The translations under genes were made by a program, and so were the position numbers. Below the pieces are notes generated by a model that saw only the letters and a program-made list of their open reading frames with translations, did no database searches and was not told where the DNA came from. A DNA stretch of 64,000 bases, taken from positions 682,001-746,000 of the forward strand of contig NZ_BSVB01000001.1 of assembly GCF_030161895.1 (NCBI RefSeq). Direction: 5' to 3'. Of this stretch, positions 10,996 to 19,897 are shown one piece after another. Numbering within the stretch: position 1 is the first letter of the stretch; each line of letters starts with the position of its first letter. This stretch comes from Pseudolysinimonas kribbensis. Its GTDB lineage: Bacteria; Actinomycetota; Actinomycetes; Actinomycetales; Microbacteriaceae.

Positions 10996-12129
10996 ATGAC
11001 GACCACCCCCGCCGCGCCCGCCGCGCGGCCAGGGGCGGTCGCGCGTCTGCGGGCCCCTGGCGCCCGGCGCTGGTACTTCGGGGCGAGCTTCGGCCTGCTC
11101 TACCAGGCCATCGAGGTCACGACCGTGTGGACCGCGGGGTCCGGCTCCGTCGGCATGCGCGCGCTCGCCACCGTCCTGCTCTTCGTGGTCTACGCGCTCT
11201 ATCTCGTGCTGCCGCCGCTGCTCTGGCCGGAGCGGACGAGGGTGCGCATCGCGGCGGTCGTCGGGTACTGGGCGCTCACGTGCGTGCTGTTCCCGGTCAT
11301 CGGCCCGTACACGATCTGGACCTGGACCCTCATCGTCGTCGTGGTCGGATTCACGTGGATCCCGCGGATCGGCTCACTCCTGATGCTGCTGGCCGTGGTC
11401 GGCGCGCAGCTGCTCGTGGGGTGGTCGGTCGACTGGATCAACGGCCTGCTCTACACCCCTACATCACGCTCTCGGTGGGCGTGGTGATGATCTTCTTCGG
11501 GCAGCTGATCCAGCGCAACGCCCTCCTGCGCCAGGCGCAGCACGAGGTCGCCCGCCTCGCCGTGAGCGAGGAACGGGCCCGGCTCGCGCGCGATCTGCAC
11601 GACTCGCTGGGGCATTCGCTGACCGTTGTCGCCGTCAAGTCGGAGCTCGCGCGCAAGCTGGTGAGCCGCGACCCGGTCCGTGCCGAGGCCGAGATCGCCG
11701 ACATCGAGCGGCTCGCCCGGGAGGGGCTCGCCGATCTGCGCGCCGCGGTCGCCGGCTACCGCGACGTCGACCTCGAGGCCGAGCTGGCCTCGGCACGCAC
11801 GGCGCTGGCCGCCGCGGGGATCACGGCCCACCTCCCCGACGACGCCGCCGTCGTGCGCCCCGAACTGCGCGCGCTCTTCGGGTGGGTCGTGCGCGAGGGG
11901 TGACCAACGTCATCCGGCACTCGGCGGCGACGGCGTGCTGGATCGAGCTCGCGGCACGGAGGGTCGTGGTGCGCGACGACGGCGCGGGCGCCCCCGCGAC
12001 ATCGCGGTCCCGCCATCCGGTCCGGGCAACGGCCTGCGCAATCTGCGCGAACGCGCCGAGGCTGCCGGGGCGAGGCTCATGAGCGGGCCGGCGCCCGACG
12101 GGGGTTACGCGCTCGAGGTGGCGGCGTGA
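10996..12129 (+). CDS. DesK-type sensor histidine kinase, frame broken
   Basis: A membrane-bound histidine kinase of about 378 residues. Five or six hydrophobic helices fill the first 150 residues. The HisKA_3 dimerisation helix carries the phospho-accepting histidine in RDLHDSLGHSL. The ATP-binding domain shows the N box (TNVIRHS), G1 (DDGAGAP) and G2 (GLRNLRERA). The frame breaks three times by one-base losses: C run 11456-11459, G run 11897-11900 and C run 11991-11995. The stop TGA overlaps the GTG of the response regulator. It would phosphorylate that regulator and control the exporter upstream. Short HisKA_3 kinases of this form (DesK, LiaS) usually sense membrane state. Confidence 0.85.
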
Positions 12130-12739
12130 GCATCCGGGTGCTGGTCGCCGACGACCAGGCGCTGGTGCGCGGGGCCCTCGCCTCGCTGCTCGCACTCGAG
12201 GACGACATCGAGGTGGTCGCCGAAGTGGGCCGTGGCGACGAGGTGGTGGATGCCGCGCGGGCCCATCGCGCCGAGGTCGCCCTCCTCGACGTGGAGATGC
12301 CCGGCCTCGACGGCATCGCCGCCGCGCGCGCTCTCGTCGCGGCCTATCCGGCGTGCCGCGCGCTCATCGTGACGACCTTCGGCCGGCCCGGGTACCTGCG
12401 GCTCGCGCTCGAGGCGGGGGCGTACGGATTCGTCGTGAAGGACACCCCGTCCGACGCACTCGCCGCCGCGGTGCGCCGGGTCGCGGCCGGGTTCCGCGTG
12501 GTCGACCCGGCGCTCGCCGCCGAGTCGCTGGCCTCCGGGCCGTCGCCGCTCAGCCGCCGCGAGACCGACGTGCTGCTGGCGCTGCGCGACGACGGCACCG
12601 CGGGAGCGGTGGCCCGGCGCCTGCACCTGTCGGAGGGGACCGTGCGCAACCACCTCTCATCGGCGATCGGCAAGACCGGTGCGCGCAACGCGGGGAAGCC
12701 GTGCGGATCGCGGCCGAGAACGGCTGGCTGCTGGGCTGA
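12126..12739 (+). CDS. NarL/LuxR-family response regulator (DesR-type), frame broken near the end
   Basis: A receiver domain (VLVADDQALVR, phosphoacceptor Asp55 in LLDVEMPG, KDTPSDAL) is followed by a LuxR-type helix-turn-helix (LSRRETDVLLAL, then LSEGTVRNHLSSAIGK). The frame is lost at the G run 12692-12695; one added G gives the normal ending RNAGEAVRIAAENGWLLG and a stop at 12737-12739. It starts at GTG 12126 inside the kinase stop. The cognate kinase and the exporter are immediately upstream, and the regulator most likely activates that exporter. Confidence 0.88.
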
Positions 12740-12781
12740 CGCCTGTGTAGTCTGGCGGGCTGCCCGCCGGGCGGCGTGAGG

Positions 12782-13849
12782 ATGCGCGCCATGGTCGAAC
12801 TGGTCGACGTGCCGGTGCCCGAGGGCCCCGGCGCCCCGGGATGGGACGAGTTCGTCGCGTTCACCGAGATCGAGAACGCGACCCAGGTCGCGGTCTACGG
12901 CACGGCCGACGTCGCGATCACGGCCGAACGCTGGCTGCCGCAGTTCCGCGACCCGGAGCAGGAGGTGCTGTTCATCGCGGCACGGGACGGCGACGAGGTC
13001 GTCGGCCGGATCGCCGTGACCCGCACCCACGAGGCGCCCGAGGCCGGCTTCGTGGAGCTCCAGGTGCGTCCCGGGAAACAGCACCGGGGCGTCGGCACCG
13101 CCCTCGCGGACCGGCTCGACGGGCTCGCCGCCGAGCTCGGGCTCGCCAAGCTCATCACGTATGTCCCGAGCGCCCCGGGCCCGGACGCCGGGCGACTCGT
13201 CGCGCCCACGGGCGCGGGTTCGGTGTCGCGGCAGGACCGCGGCACGCGCTTCCTGCTCGCGCGGGGCTGGCGGCTCGAGCAGGTCGAGCGCGGCAGCCGG
13301 CTCCCGCTGCCCGCGGACGGTGATCGCCTGAGCGCGCTGCGTGCGGACGCCGAGCGGCACGCCGTCGGCTACCGCGTGCTGACCTGGGTGGGCGTCACCC
13401 CCGCGGCGCTTCGCGCGGCGATGGCCGAGCTCAACGAGCGGATGTCGACCGACATCCCGACGGCGGGGCTCGAGGAGCCGCCGGAGACCTGGGATGCGGA
13501 GCGCGTGCTCGAGTACGAGACGCGGCAGACGGCGGAGCACGCCCTCCTCGTCAGTGCGGCGGAGCACATCGCGACCGGACGGCTGGCGGGCGTGACCCGG
13601 ATCTGGCTGCCGCACGGCGCGGGCGCCGGCCAGCAGGGCACCACCGTCGTCCGCGGAGAGGACCGGGGTCATCGCCTCGGGTTGCTGCTGAAGGTCGCCA
13701 ACCTGGAGGCGCTCGACGAGCGGTTTCCGGGTCGCCCGTCGGTCGTGACGTGGAACGCGGAGGAGAACCACCACATGCTGCGCGTCAACGAGGCCATCGG
13801 CTTCGTGCCGATGGGCTACGACGGCGCCTGGCGGAAGGACCTGCCGTGA
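12782..13849 (+). CDS. GNAT-family acetyltransferase with two GNAT domains
   Basis: A protein of about 355 residues with tandem GNAT folds. The first carries the acetyl-CoA loop PGKQHRGVGTALADRL near residues 98-113. The second, more degenerate domain ends with the NEAIGFVPMGYDGAW motif. Tandem GNAT proteins of this form acetylate amino groups of small molecules or antibiotics, but the substrate cannot be read here. The start could be ATG 12782 or ATG 12791; a GTG at 12776 is also in frame. A TAGTCT box at 12748-12753 and a short GC hairpin precede it. Its TGA overlaps the GTG of the methyltransferase gene, so the two are co-translated. Confidence 0.78.
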   Translation: MRAMVELVDVPVPEGPGAPGWDEFVAFTEIENATQVAVYGTADVAITAERWLPQFRDPEQEVLFIAARDGDEVVGRIAVTRTHEAPEAGFVELQVRPGKQHRGVGTALADRLDGLAAELGLAKLITYVPSAPGPDAGRLVAPTGAGSVSRQDRGTRFLLARGWRLEQVERGSRLPLPADGDRLSALRADAERHAVGYRVLTWVGVTPAALRAAMAELNERMSTDIPTAGLEEPPETWDAERVLEYETRQTAEHALLVSAAEHIATGRLAGVTRIWLPHGAGAGQQGTTVVRGEDRGHRLGLLLKVANLEALDERFPGRPSVVTWNAEENHHMLRVNEAIGFVPMGYDGAWRKDLP

Positions 13850-14693
13850 GGATCGACGACGGCCGTGACGGCGCCGACTACGTCGAGGTCAACCGCGCCA
13901 ACTGGGACGACCGCGCCCGCGCGCATGACTGGGCGGGCGGGTACGACCTCCAGCGCTTCGTCGACGACCCGACGCTGCTCTCCGGGGTCGTGGAATTCGA
14001 CCGGCCCCTCCTCGGCGAGATCGCCGGGATCGAGGCCGTGCACCTGCAGTGCCACATCGGCACCGACACGCTCTCGCTGGCACGGCTCGGCGCCCGGATG
14101 ACGGGGCTCGACCTCTCTCCGGCCTCTCTCGGGATCGCGCGGCGGCTCGCAGCGGACGCGGGAGCCGACATCCGGTACCTGGAGTCGAACGTGTACGACG
14201 CGCTCGACGTGCTCGGCACCGGCTCGTTCGACCTCGTCTACACCGGCATCGGCGCGCTCTGCTGGCTGCCGTCGATCGATCGCTGGGCGGCGACCGTGGC
14301 GGGCCTGCTGCGCGCCGGAGGCCGGCTGCTGCTCCGGGACGCGCATCCGGTGCTCCTGTCGATCGGCGAGGAGCACCCCGAGCGCCTCGAGATCGGCCTG
14401 CCGTACTTCGAGACCCCCAACCCGACGTGTGGGACGAGCAACTCAGCTACGTTCCGACCGAGCGCCCGCTGGAGGCGACGGTGTCGTACCAGTGGAACCA
14501 CGGGATCGGCGAGCTGGTCACGGCGCTGCTCCAGCACGGCATGGAGCTCACGGCACTCGTGGAGCACCGCACCGTGCCGTGGCCCGCTCTGTCCGAGCTC
14601 ATGGAGCCGGACGAGGTGAGCGGCGAGTGGCGGCTGCGCGAGCATCCGGAGCGGTTGCCGCTCACGTTCACGATCGCCGCTCGCAAGCGCTAA
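13846..14693 (+). CDS. Class I SAM-dependent methyltransferase, frame broken
   Basis: A methyltransferase of about 282 residues. The SAM-binding region is [20 protein letters not shown], with [16 protein letters not shown] as motif II and [17 protein letters not shown] as the motif IV region. The frame breaks at the C run 14421-14423; one added C continues into [19 protein letters not shown]. The start GTG at 13846 overlaps the acetyltransferase stop. Its end overlaps the end of the convergent mutM gene by about three bases. The [10 protein letters not shown] region of the C-terminal part resembles small-molecule methyltransferases; the acceptor is unknown. Confidence 0.8.
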
Positions 14694-15584
14694 CGTCCGC
14701 GAACGCGCTGGCACCGCGGGCAGAAGTGCGATCCGCGGTTCATGAAGCTCTCCCGCACGATCGGCGTGCCGCAGCGCGGGCACGGCAGCCCCTGCCGTCC
14801 GTACGCGTTGAGCGAGTGCGAGAAGTAGCCCGAGGCGCCGTTGACGTTGACGTATTGCGCGTCGAAGCTCGTGCCCCCTCGGCGAGCGCCTTTCCGAGCA
14901 CGAGACGCACCTCGGCGAGCAGCGTCGTCGCGCGCGGCCGGGAGAGGGTCGCCGTCGGCTGCTCGTAGTGCACACGCGCCGCCCAGAGCGCCTCGTCGGC
15001 GTAGATATTGCCGATGCCGCTGATCAGCGTCTGGTCGAGCAGCGCGCGCTTGATCGTCGTCTGCTTGCGCCGGAGCGCCGCGAGGAACGCCCGGTCGTCG
15101 AACAGCGGGTCGAGGGGTCGCGCGCGATGTGCCGCACGTGCGACGGCACCAGCTGCTCCGGATGATCGCGGGCCGGCACGAGCTCGTCGAGCGCCATCGA
15201 CCCGAAGATCCGCTGGTCGACGAAGTCCACGCGGAGCGCTCCGGGATGCCCGGCGCCCTCCCCGAGCGGGGAGTCCAGGTCGAGCACGACGCGGGTGAGA
15301 CGGTCGCGTTCGTGGTCGGGCGAGCGCAGGAGGACCTGGCCCGACATCCCGAGATGGATGGTCAGAGCCTCCGGGGCGCCCTCCAGCGGGACCCAGAGGA
15401 ACTTTCCGCGACGCTGCGGCGCCCGCAGTCGCGCGCCCGTCGCGCGTTCGACGAAGTCCTCGACGGGCCCCGGATGCCGGCGCAGCGACCGCTCGTCGAG
15501 AACCTCGACACGGCGCACCGTCGCGCCCGTGACCGCCGGCTCGAGGCCCGCGCGCACGACCTCGACCTCGGGGAGCTCCGGCAC
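14690..15584 (-). CDS. mutM: Formamidopyrimidine-DNA glycosylase MutM/Fpg, frame broken
   Basis: This base-excision repair enzyme removes 8-oxoguanine and formamidopyrimidines and nicks the abasic site. The N-terminal [13 protein letters not shown] supplies the catalytic proline and Glu. RRGKFLWV carries the beta-clamp lysine. [15 protein letters not shown] is the helix-two-turn-helix. The C-terminal zinc finger is [17 protein letters not shown] followed by HFCPRCQ. Two one-base losses break the frame, in the runs at 15114-15117 and 14874-14878; both are repaired by one extra base. It lies just downstream of rnc, 12 bases after that gene, as in many actinobacteria. Confidence 0.93.
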
Positions 15585-15596
15585 TCGGCGTCGCCC

Positions 15597-16286
15597 CTAG
15601 GACTGCTCGGGCGCGGGCGCCTGCAGCGACTCGAACGCCGCGAACGCCGCCTGCACCTCGGCGGTCTTCTTGCTCGTCCCCTCGCCGGACGCGATGGCCG
15701 GGCCGGTGCCGAGGGCGACCTCGGCGCGGAAGCGCTTGGAGTGGTCCGGGCCGGAGTCGGTCACGGTGTACACGGGGAGTCCGCGGCCGAGCCGGGCGGC
15801 GAGTTCCTGCAGGCTCGTCTTGGGGTCCATGGCGGCGCCGAAGCGCTCCGGCTCGTGGAGCAGGGGTTCGACCAGCCGGAGCACGAAGTCGGTCGCAGCG
15901 GCGTCCCCGACGGAGAGGTAGGCGGCGCCGATGACGGCTTCGAGCGCGTCGGCGAGGATCGACGCCTTCTGCCGTCCGCCCGTCATCTCCTCGCCGCGGC
16001 CGAGGCGGATGTGGGCGCCGAGGCCGATCCGCCGTGCGATGTCGGCGAGCGCGACGCTCGAGACGAGCGAGGCGCGACGCTTGGCGAGGTCGCCCTCGTC
16101 GAGCTCCGGATTGTCGAGGTAGAGCTTGACCGTCACCGCCTGGCCGAGGATCGCGTCGCCCAGGAACTCGAGGCGCTCGTTGTGGGCGACCCGCCCGTGC
16201 TCGTACGCGAACGAGCGGTGCGTGAGCGCCAGCTCGAGCAGGTCGGGAGAGATCTCGATCTGCAGCTCTCGTCGGAGGTCGTCGAT
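15597..16286 (-). CDS. rnc: Ribonuclease III, no canonical start codon visible
   Basis: RNase III cleaves double-stranded RNA in rRNA and mRNA processing. The signature [13 protein letters not shown] is present, with the second acidic cluster in [14 protein letters not shown] and a C-terminal double-stranded-RNA-binding domain ([14 protein letters not shown] to [13 protein letters not shown]). No ATG, GTG or TTG occurs in this frame between the rpmF start and the conserved core. The best placed first codon is ATC at 16286-16284, five bases after a perfect GGAGG ribosome site, inside the 3' flank of rpmF. I put the start there provisionally. A base error (ATG read as ATC) or a rare non-canonical start are both possible. 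The rest of the gene is intact. Confidence 0.88.
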   Translation of the reverse strand: MDDLRRELQIEISPDLLELALTHRSFAYEHGRVAHNERLEFLGDAILGQAVTVKLYLDNPELDEGDLAKRRASLVSSVALADIARRIGLGAHIRLGRGEEMTGGRQKASILADALEAVIGAAYLSVGDAAATDFVLRLVEPLLHEPERFGAAMDPKTSLQELAARLGRGLPVYTVTDSGPDHSKRFRAEVALGTGPAIASGEGTSKKTAEVQAAFAAFESLQAPAPEQS

Positions 16287-16308
16287 GCTGGCCTCCGGGA
16301 ACCCCGGC

Positions 16309-16512
16309 TCAGACGTCGGCGACCTTGCGGCCCTTGTACTCGAGGTACAGCGGGGTGCCTGCCGAGTCCTCCACGACCTTCGCGCGGTGCGGGAGGCTGT
16401 AGACGGTCTTGCCGTTCTCGACGGTCTTGACCAGCTTCGGCGCCTCGGCCTTCCACTGCGACCGGCGCGAGCGCGTGTTGGAGCGCGACTGCTTGCGCTT
16501 GGGAACGGCCAT
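16309..16512 (-). CDS. rpmF: 50S ribosomal protein L32
   Basis: This 67-residue basic protein begins [20 protein letters not shown], the conserved L32 opening, and ends in the KVADV form. The paired cysteines of the zinc-binding L32 type are absent, so it is the zinc-free form. It lies between yceD and rnc, the standard rpmF neighbourhood. A purine-rich AGAGAG stretch upstream of the ATG is the likely ribosome site. Confidence 0.95.
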   Translation of the reverse strand: MAVPKRKQSRSNTRSRRSQWKAEAPKLVKTVENGKTVYSLPHRAKVVEDSAGTPLYLEYKGRKVADV

Positions 16513-16543
16513 GGATCTCTCTTCTCTGCTTCTGAAGTCCGGT

Positions 16544-17063
16544 TTACTCGCCGGACCGGTCCGTGCGGAAGCCCTCGAGCGCGGCCCAGCGCGGGTCCGT
16601 CGCACCCTGCTGCTCGTCCGGCAGGCCCGAGCGCTTCTCCCCTGTGACGGGGTCGAGACCCGGGCAGTCCGGCCGGCAGACCGGCTGGAACGGCAGCGAC
16701 AGCACCACCGCATCCCGCACGACGGGTTCGAGATCCACGTGGTCGTCTCGAACCGCGAAGTCGAAGGCTTCGTCTGGAGAATACGCGAAAAGCTCCTGGA
16801 ATTCGACCTGGACGGGCAGGGTGAGGGCGTCGAGGCACCGCACGCACTCGCCGCTCGCGGTCGTGGTGACCTCGCCCGTGACGAGGATCCCCTCGTGCAG
16901 ACCCTCGAGCCGCACGTCGATCTCGACCGATGTGCCGGCGCTCACGTGGGCGATGCCCTCGCCCAGCTGCTCGGGCGCGGGGAAGGCGAGAGTGCGCTCG
17001 CGCATCTCCCCGGCCGGTGCACGAGGTCGTGGACGGCGAGGTCGAAGGGGTCGGGGCGGGCAC
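16544..17063 (-). CDS. DUF177/YceD-family protein, frame broken twice
   Basis: A YceD protein of about 173 residues, the family nearly always encoded directly before rpmF and linked to 23S rRNA metabolism and ribosome assembly. The conserved core is [20 protein letters not shown] followed by a second cysteine pair in [10 protein letters not shown]. The N-terminus [19 protein letters not shown] is recovered only after repairing two one-base losses in G/C runs at 17053-17056 and 17008-17011; the start is then GTG 17063. It ends 31 bases before the rpmF start, in the same operon. Confidence 0.85.
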
Positions 17064-17121
17064 CAGACGAGGGTACCCGCGTCCCTTCCCACGCGCTCGA
17101 TTGCCGGAATCGAACGACCAG

Positions 17122-17127
17122 TAGGGT
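17122..17127 (+). promoter_or_regulatory. Leaderless -10 box of cofD
   Basis: TAGGGT lies seven bases before the GTG at 17135, the spacing expected when transcription begins at the start codon. This supports GTG 17135 over the in-frame GTG at 17126, which would overlap the box. Confidence 0.45.
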
Positions 17128-17134
17128 GCCCCGA

Positions 17135-18129
17135 GTGACCAATATCACGGTGCTCGCGGGCGGAGTCGGCGGATCGCGCTTCCTGCGCGGCGTGCGCGGG
17201 GCGCTGCGCGGGGTGCCGGATGCCCGCATCACCGCCGTCGTGAACACCGGCGACGACATGTGGCTGGCCGGCCTGCGCATCGCCCCGGACCTCGACACGA
17301 TCACCTACGCCCTGGCCGGCGTGAACGACGAGGAGCGCGGCTGGGGCCGGGTCGGCGAGAGCTCGCGGGTCGCCGACGAGCTGGCGGCGTTCGGCGTCGG
17401 CTGGCCGTGGTTCACGCTCGGCGACCTCGACCTCGGCACCCACATCGCGCGCACCGCGTTCCTGCGCGAGGGCCTGCCGCTGAGCGAGGCGACGCGGCGG
17501 ATCACGGCGCGCTGGGGCTCGGCGCCGGCCCGGTCGAGGTCGAGCTGCTGCCGGCCACCGACGAGGAGGTCGAGACGCACGTCATCACCGACGACGGCGA
17601 GCTGCACTTCGAGGAGTGGTGGACGCGGCTGCGGGCCGCCGTGCCGGCGCGCGCGTTCGTGCAGACGGGGGTCGGGGCGGCGTCCCCGGCGCCCGGCGTG
17701 CTCGAGGCGATCGGCACCGCGGACGTGGTGCTGCTCGCGCCCTCGAACCCGGTCGTGTCGATCGGCACGATCCTCGGCATCCCGGGCATCCGCGACGCGG
17801 TGGCCGCGACCCGGGCGCCCGTCGTGGGCGTCTCGCCGATCATCGGCGGTGCCGTCGTGCGCGGCATGGCCGACGCGTGCCTGACCGCGATCGGGGTCGA
17901 GACGGATGCCGCGGCCGTCGCCCGGCACTACGGCGCGCGACGCGTGGACGGTGCGGGGGCGGGCGGGCTGCTGGACGGCTGGCTCGTGGACGACGCCGAC
18001 GCCGCCTCGGTCGGACCGCTCACGGCCGACGGCATCCCGACCCGGGCGCTGCCGCTGCGGATGCGCGACGAGGCGACGTCCGCGGCGATCGCCCACGCCG
18101 CGATGGAGCTGGCGCTCGGCGGCCGCTAA
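17135..18129 (+). CDS. cofD: 2-phospho-L-lactate transferase CofD (FbiA), F420 biosynthesis
   Basis: CofD joins the phospholactyl (or phosphoenolpyruvyl) moiety to the deazaflavin Fo, giving F420-0 or dehydro-F420-0. The opening VLAGGVGGSRFLRGV is the family nucleotide-binding loop, followed by VVNTGDDMWLAGLRIAPDLD and the conserved LAPSNPVVSIG and SPIIGG motifs. The reconstructed length is about 331 residues. The frame breaks at the G run 17514-17517; one extra G restores RWGLGAGPVEVELLPATDEE. It is convergent with cofC, with 29 bases between the stops. Together with cofC and cofE it shows that the organism makes F420. Confidence 0.93.
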
Positions 18130-18158
18130 GCGTCGAGAACGACCTCGCGATCGGTGTC

Positions 18159-18785
18159 TCAGCGCCCGGAGCGGCGTGAGCGACCGATCCCGGCGTCATC
18201 GTCGACGAGGTCGCCCGGGCCCGCCAGGGCGGCGGACGTGCGGCGGCCCAGACCGGGAGTCGCGGCCAGGTGCTCGGCGGTGTCGATGTCGAGCGGCAGG
18301 GTGCTGCCGGCGGCCGGGACGATCTCGGCGACCCCGAGCTCGCGATGGCGTCGCGCGGAGTCGGCCCCGAAGGCGTGCCGCAGCTCGACCCCGGCGCGCG
18401 CCGTGACGAGGGTCGTGCCGGTGCGCTCGCGATCCGCGACGAAGCCGGTCGGCACGGCCTCCGCGCGGTGCAGGGCGTCGTCGAGGTCCCCGGAGCGCAG
18501 CGACGGCAGGTCGCCGAGCAGCACCGCGCGCGGTGCGTCCGGATCGGCGGCCCGCAGGCCGGTCGCGATCGCGGCGGCGAGACCCGCGGGCGCCGGCTCG
18601 GCCACGAGATCCGCCGCCGTCTCGAGCGAGAGATCGGAGGTGACGACGAGCACCCGGTCCACGCGGCGGGCGGCAAGCGCCGCGTCGATCGTGTCGAGCG
18701 CGATCGCGCGCACCAGGCCGGGATCGGCGCCGAGCCGCGACTTGCCGACGGACGCGGGCTTCACCGGCACGATGACGGTCCACAT
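18159..18785 (-). CDS. cofC: 2-phospho-L-lactate guanylyltransferase CofC (FbiD-type)
   Basis: A 208-residue nucleotidyltransferase that activates phospholactate or phosphoenolpyruvate with GTP to make the substrate of CofD. The opening VIVPVKPASVGKSRLG is the family signature loop. Also visible are VVTSDLSLE, AVLLGDLPSLRSGDLDDAL (metal-binding aspartates) and FVADRERTGTTLVTA. A C-terminal tail of charged residues is less conserved. The TAGCGT box eight bases before the ATG suggests a leaderless transcript, divergent from the F420-0 transporter genes. Confidence 0.9.
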   Translation of the reverse strand: MWTVIVPVKPASVGKSRLGADPGLVRAIALDTIDAALAARRVDRVLVVTSDLSLETAADLVAEPAPAGLAAAIATGLRAADPDAPRAVLLGDLPSLRSGDLDDALHRAEAVPTGFVADRERTGTTLVTARAGVELRHAFGADSARRHRELGVAEIVPAAGSTLPLDIDTAEHLAATPGLGRRTSAALAGPGDLVDDDAGIGRSRRSGR

Positions 18786-18821
18786 GAAGGGGGACGCTAC
18801 TCGCTAAGCTGGCGATGGTCC

Positions 18822-18863
18822 TCCGGCGGGTCTCGCCGGATGCGCCGGCCGCATCTCGGCCGG
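18822..18863 (+). repeat. Two tandem hairpins in the leader of the F420-0 transporter operon
   Basis: Two perfect 7-bp hairpins stand side by side: TCCGGCG/CGCCGGA (18822-18840, loop GGTCT) and CCGGCCG/CGGCCGG (18845-18863, loop CATCT). Both have five-base loops ending in TCT. They lie between cofC and the binding-protein gene, 54 bases before its ATG. No cobalamin-riboswitch box could be recognised. They may be an RNA regulator or a protein-binding region. Confidence 0.4.
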
Positions 18864-18916
18864 CCCGGCTCCTCGCAGGTCCTCTGCGCGTTCGCCCGCA
18901 TCCCTTCGGAGACCCC

Positions 18917-19897
18917 ATGCACGTGCGCCCCCTCGCCCTCGTCGCCGTCCTCGCCGGCGGCGCCCTCCTCTCCGGCTGCGCCCAGGGCGCCGCCGCCGCA
19001 CCGGTGCCGACCGCCTCGTCGGCCGCCGCCGCCGTCACGGTGCAGAACTGCGACACGAGCGTCACCTTCGATCACCCGCCGAAGCGGGTGATCTCGATCA
19101 AGTCGACGTCGACCGAGATGATGCTCGCCCTCGGCGTCGGCGACCGGATCGTCGGCACCGCCTACCAGGACGGCCCGGTGCCCGCGAGATGGGCGGCCAC
19201 CATGCGCGGCGTGCCGTCGCTGTCGGACTTCATGCCCAGCGAGGAGGCCGTGCTCGCGAAGAAGCCCGACCTGGTCTATTCGGGCTGGGAGTCGGCGTTC
19301 TCGGCCGACCAGGCCGGCACCCGGGGCGAGCTCGCGTCGCTCGGCGTCGCGAGCTACGTGCAGCCGGCCGCATGCCGCTCGACGCCGGTCGCGAAGCTGA
19401 CCTTCGCCGAGGTGTTCCGCGAGATCGATCAGGCCGGGCGCATCTTCGGGGTCGAAGCCCGCGCGAAGCAGGTGGTGGCGACGCAGCAGGAGCAGCTCGC
19501 CGGCATCCACCGCGACCCCCGCGGTCTCACCGCGCTCTGGTACTCCTCCGGCGACGCCTCGCCGTACGTCGGCGCCGGCACCGGCGCCCCCGAGCTCGTG
19601 ATGAAGACCGCGGGGCTGAGGAACATCGCGGGAGACGTGCCGCAGACGTGGACGACGCTCGGCTGGGAGTCGATCGTCGCGGACGACCCCGACGTGATCA
19701 TCCTGATCGATGCCGACTGGAACACCGCCGCCGCGAAGATCCACCGGCTCGAGAGCGACCCCGCGACCGCACGGCTGAGCGCGGTGCAGAACCACCGCTT
19801 CATCACCATCCCCTTCGCCGAGAGCGAGGCCGGCGTGCGCAGCATCGACGCGGCGCGCTCGGTCGCGGCGCAGCTGGCGCACCTGCACGTCGGGTGA
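18917..19897 (+). CDS. Proposed F420-0 ABC transporter, substrate-binding lipoprotein
   Basis: A 326-residue lipoprotein of the cobalamin/iron-type periplasmic-binding family. The lipobox is LLSGC near residues 17-21. The body begins QNCDTSVTFDHPPKRVISI and includes FMPSEEAVLAKKPDLVYSGW. These proteins are known from F420-producing actinobacteria as the proposed F420-0 transporter, based on genome context (TIGR03868 family). Here the gene follows the cofD/cofC pair, which agrees with that proposal. It overlaps the permease gene by four bases. Uptake of another metallo- or tetrapyrrole-like compound is the alternative. Confidence 0.85.
   Translation: MHVRPLALVAVLAGGALLSGCAQGAAAAPVPTASSAAAAVTVQNCDTSVTFDHPPKRVISIKSTSTEMMLALGVGDRIVGTAYQDGPVPARWAATMRGVPSLSDFMPSEEAVLAKKPDLVYSGWESAFSADQAGTRGELASLGVASYVQPAACRSTPVAKLTFAEVFREIDQAGRIFGVEARAKQVVATQQEQLAGIHRDPRGLTALWYSSGDASPYVGAGTGAPELVMKTAGLRNIAGDVPQTWTTLGWESIVADDPDVIILIDADWNTAAAKIHRLESDPATARLSAVQNHRFITIPFAESEAGVRSIDAARSVAAQLAHLHVG

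Noticed and set aside
18786..18916. Cobalamin riboswitch before the binding-protein gene
   Set aside because: The transporter is of BtuFCD type, but no B12-box or conserved core was seen; only two simple stems.
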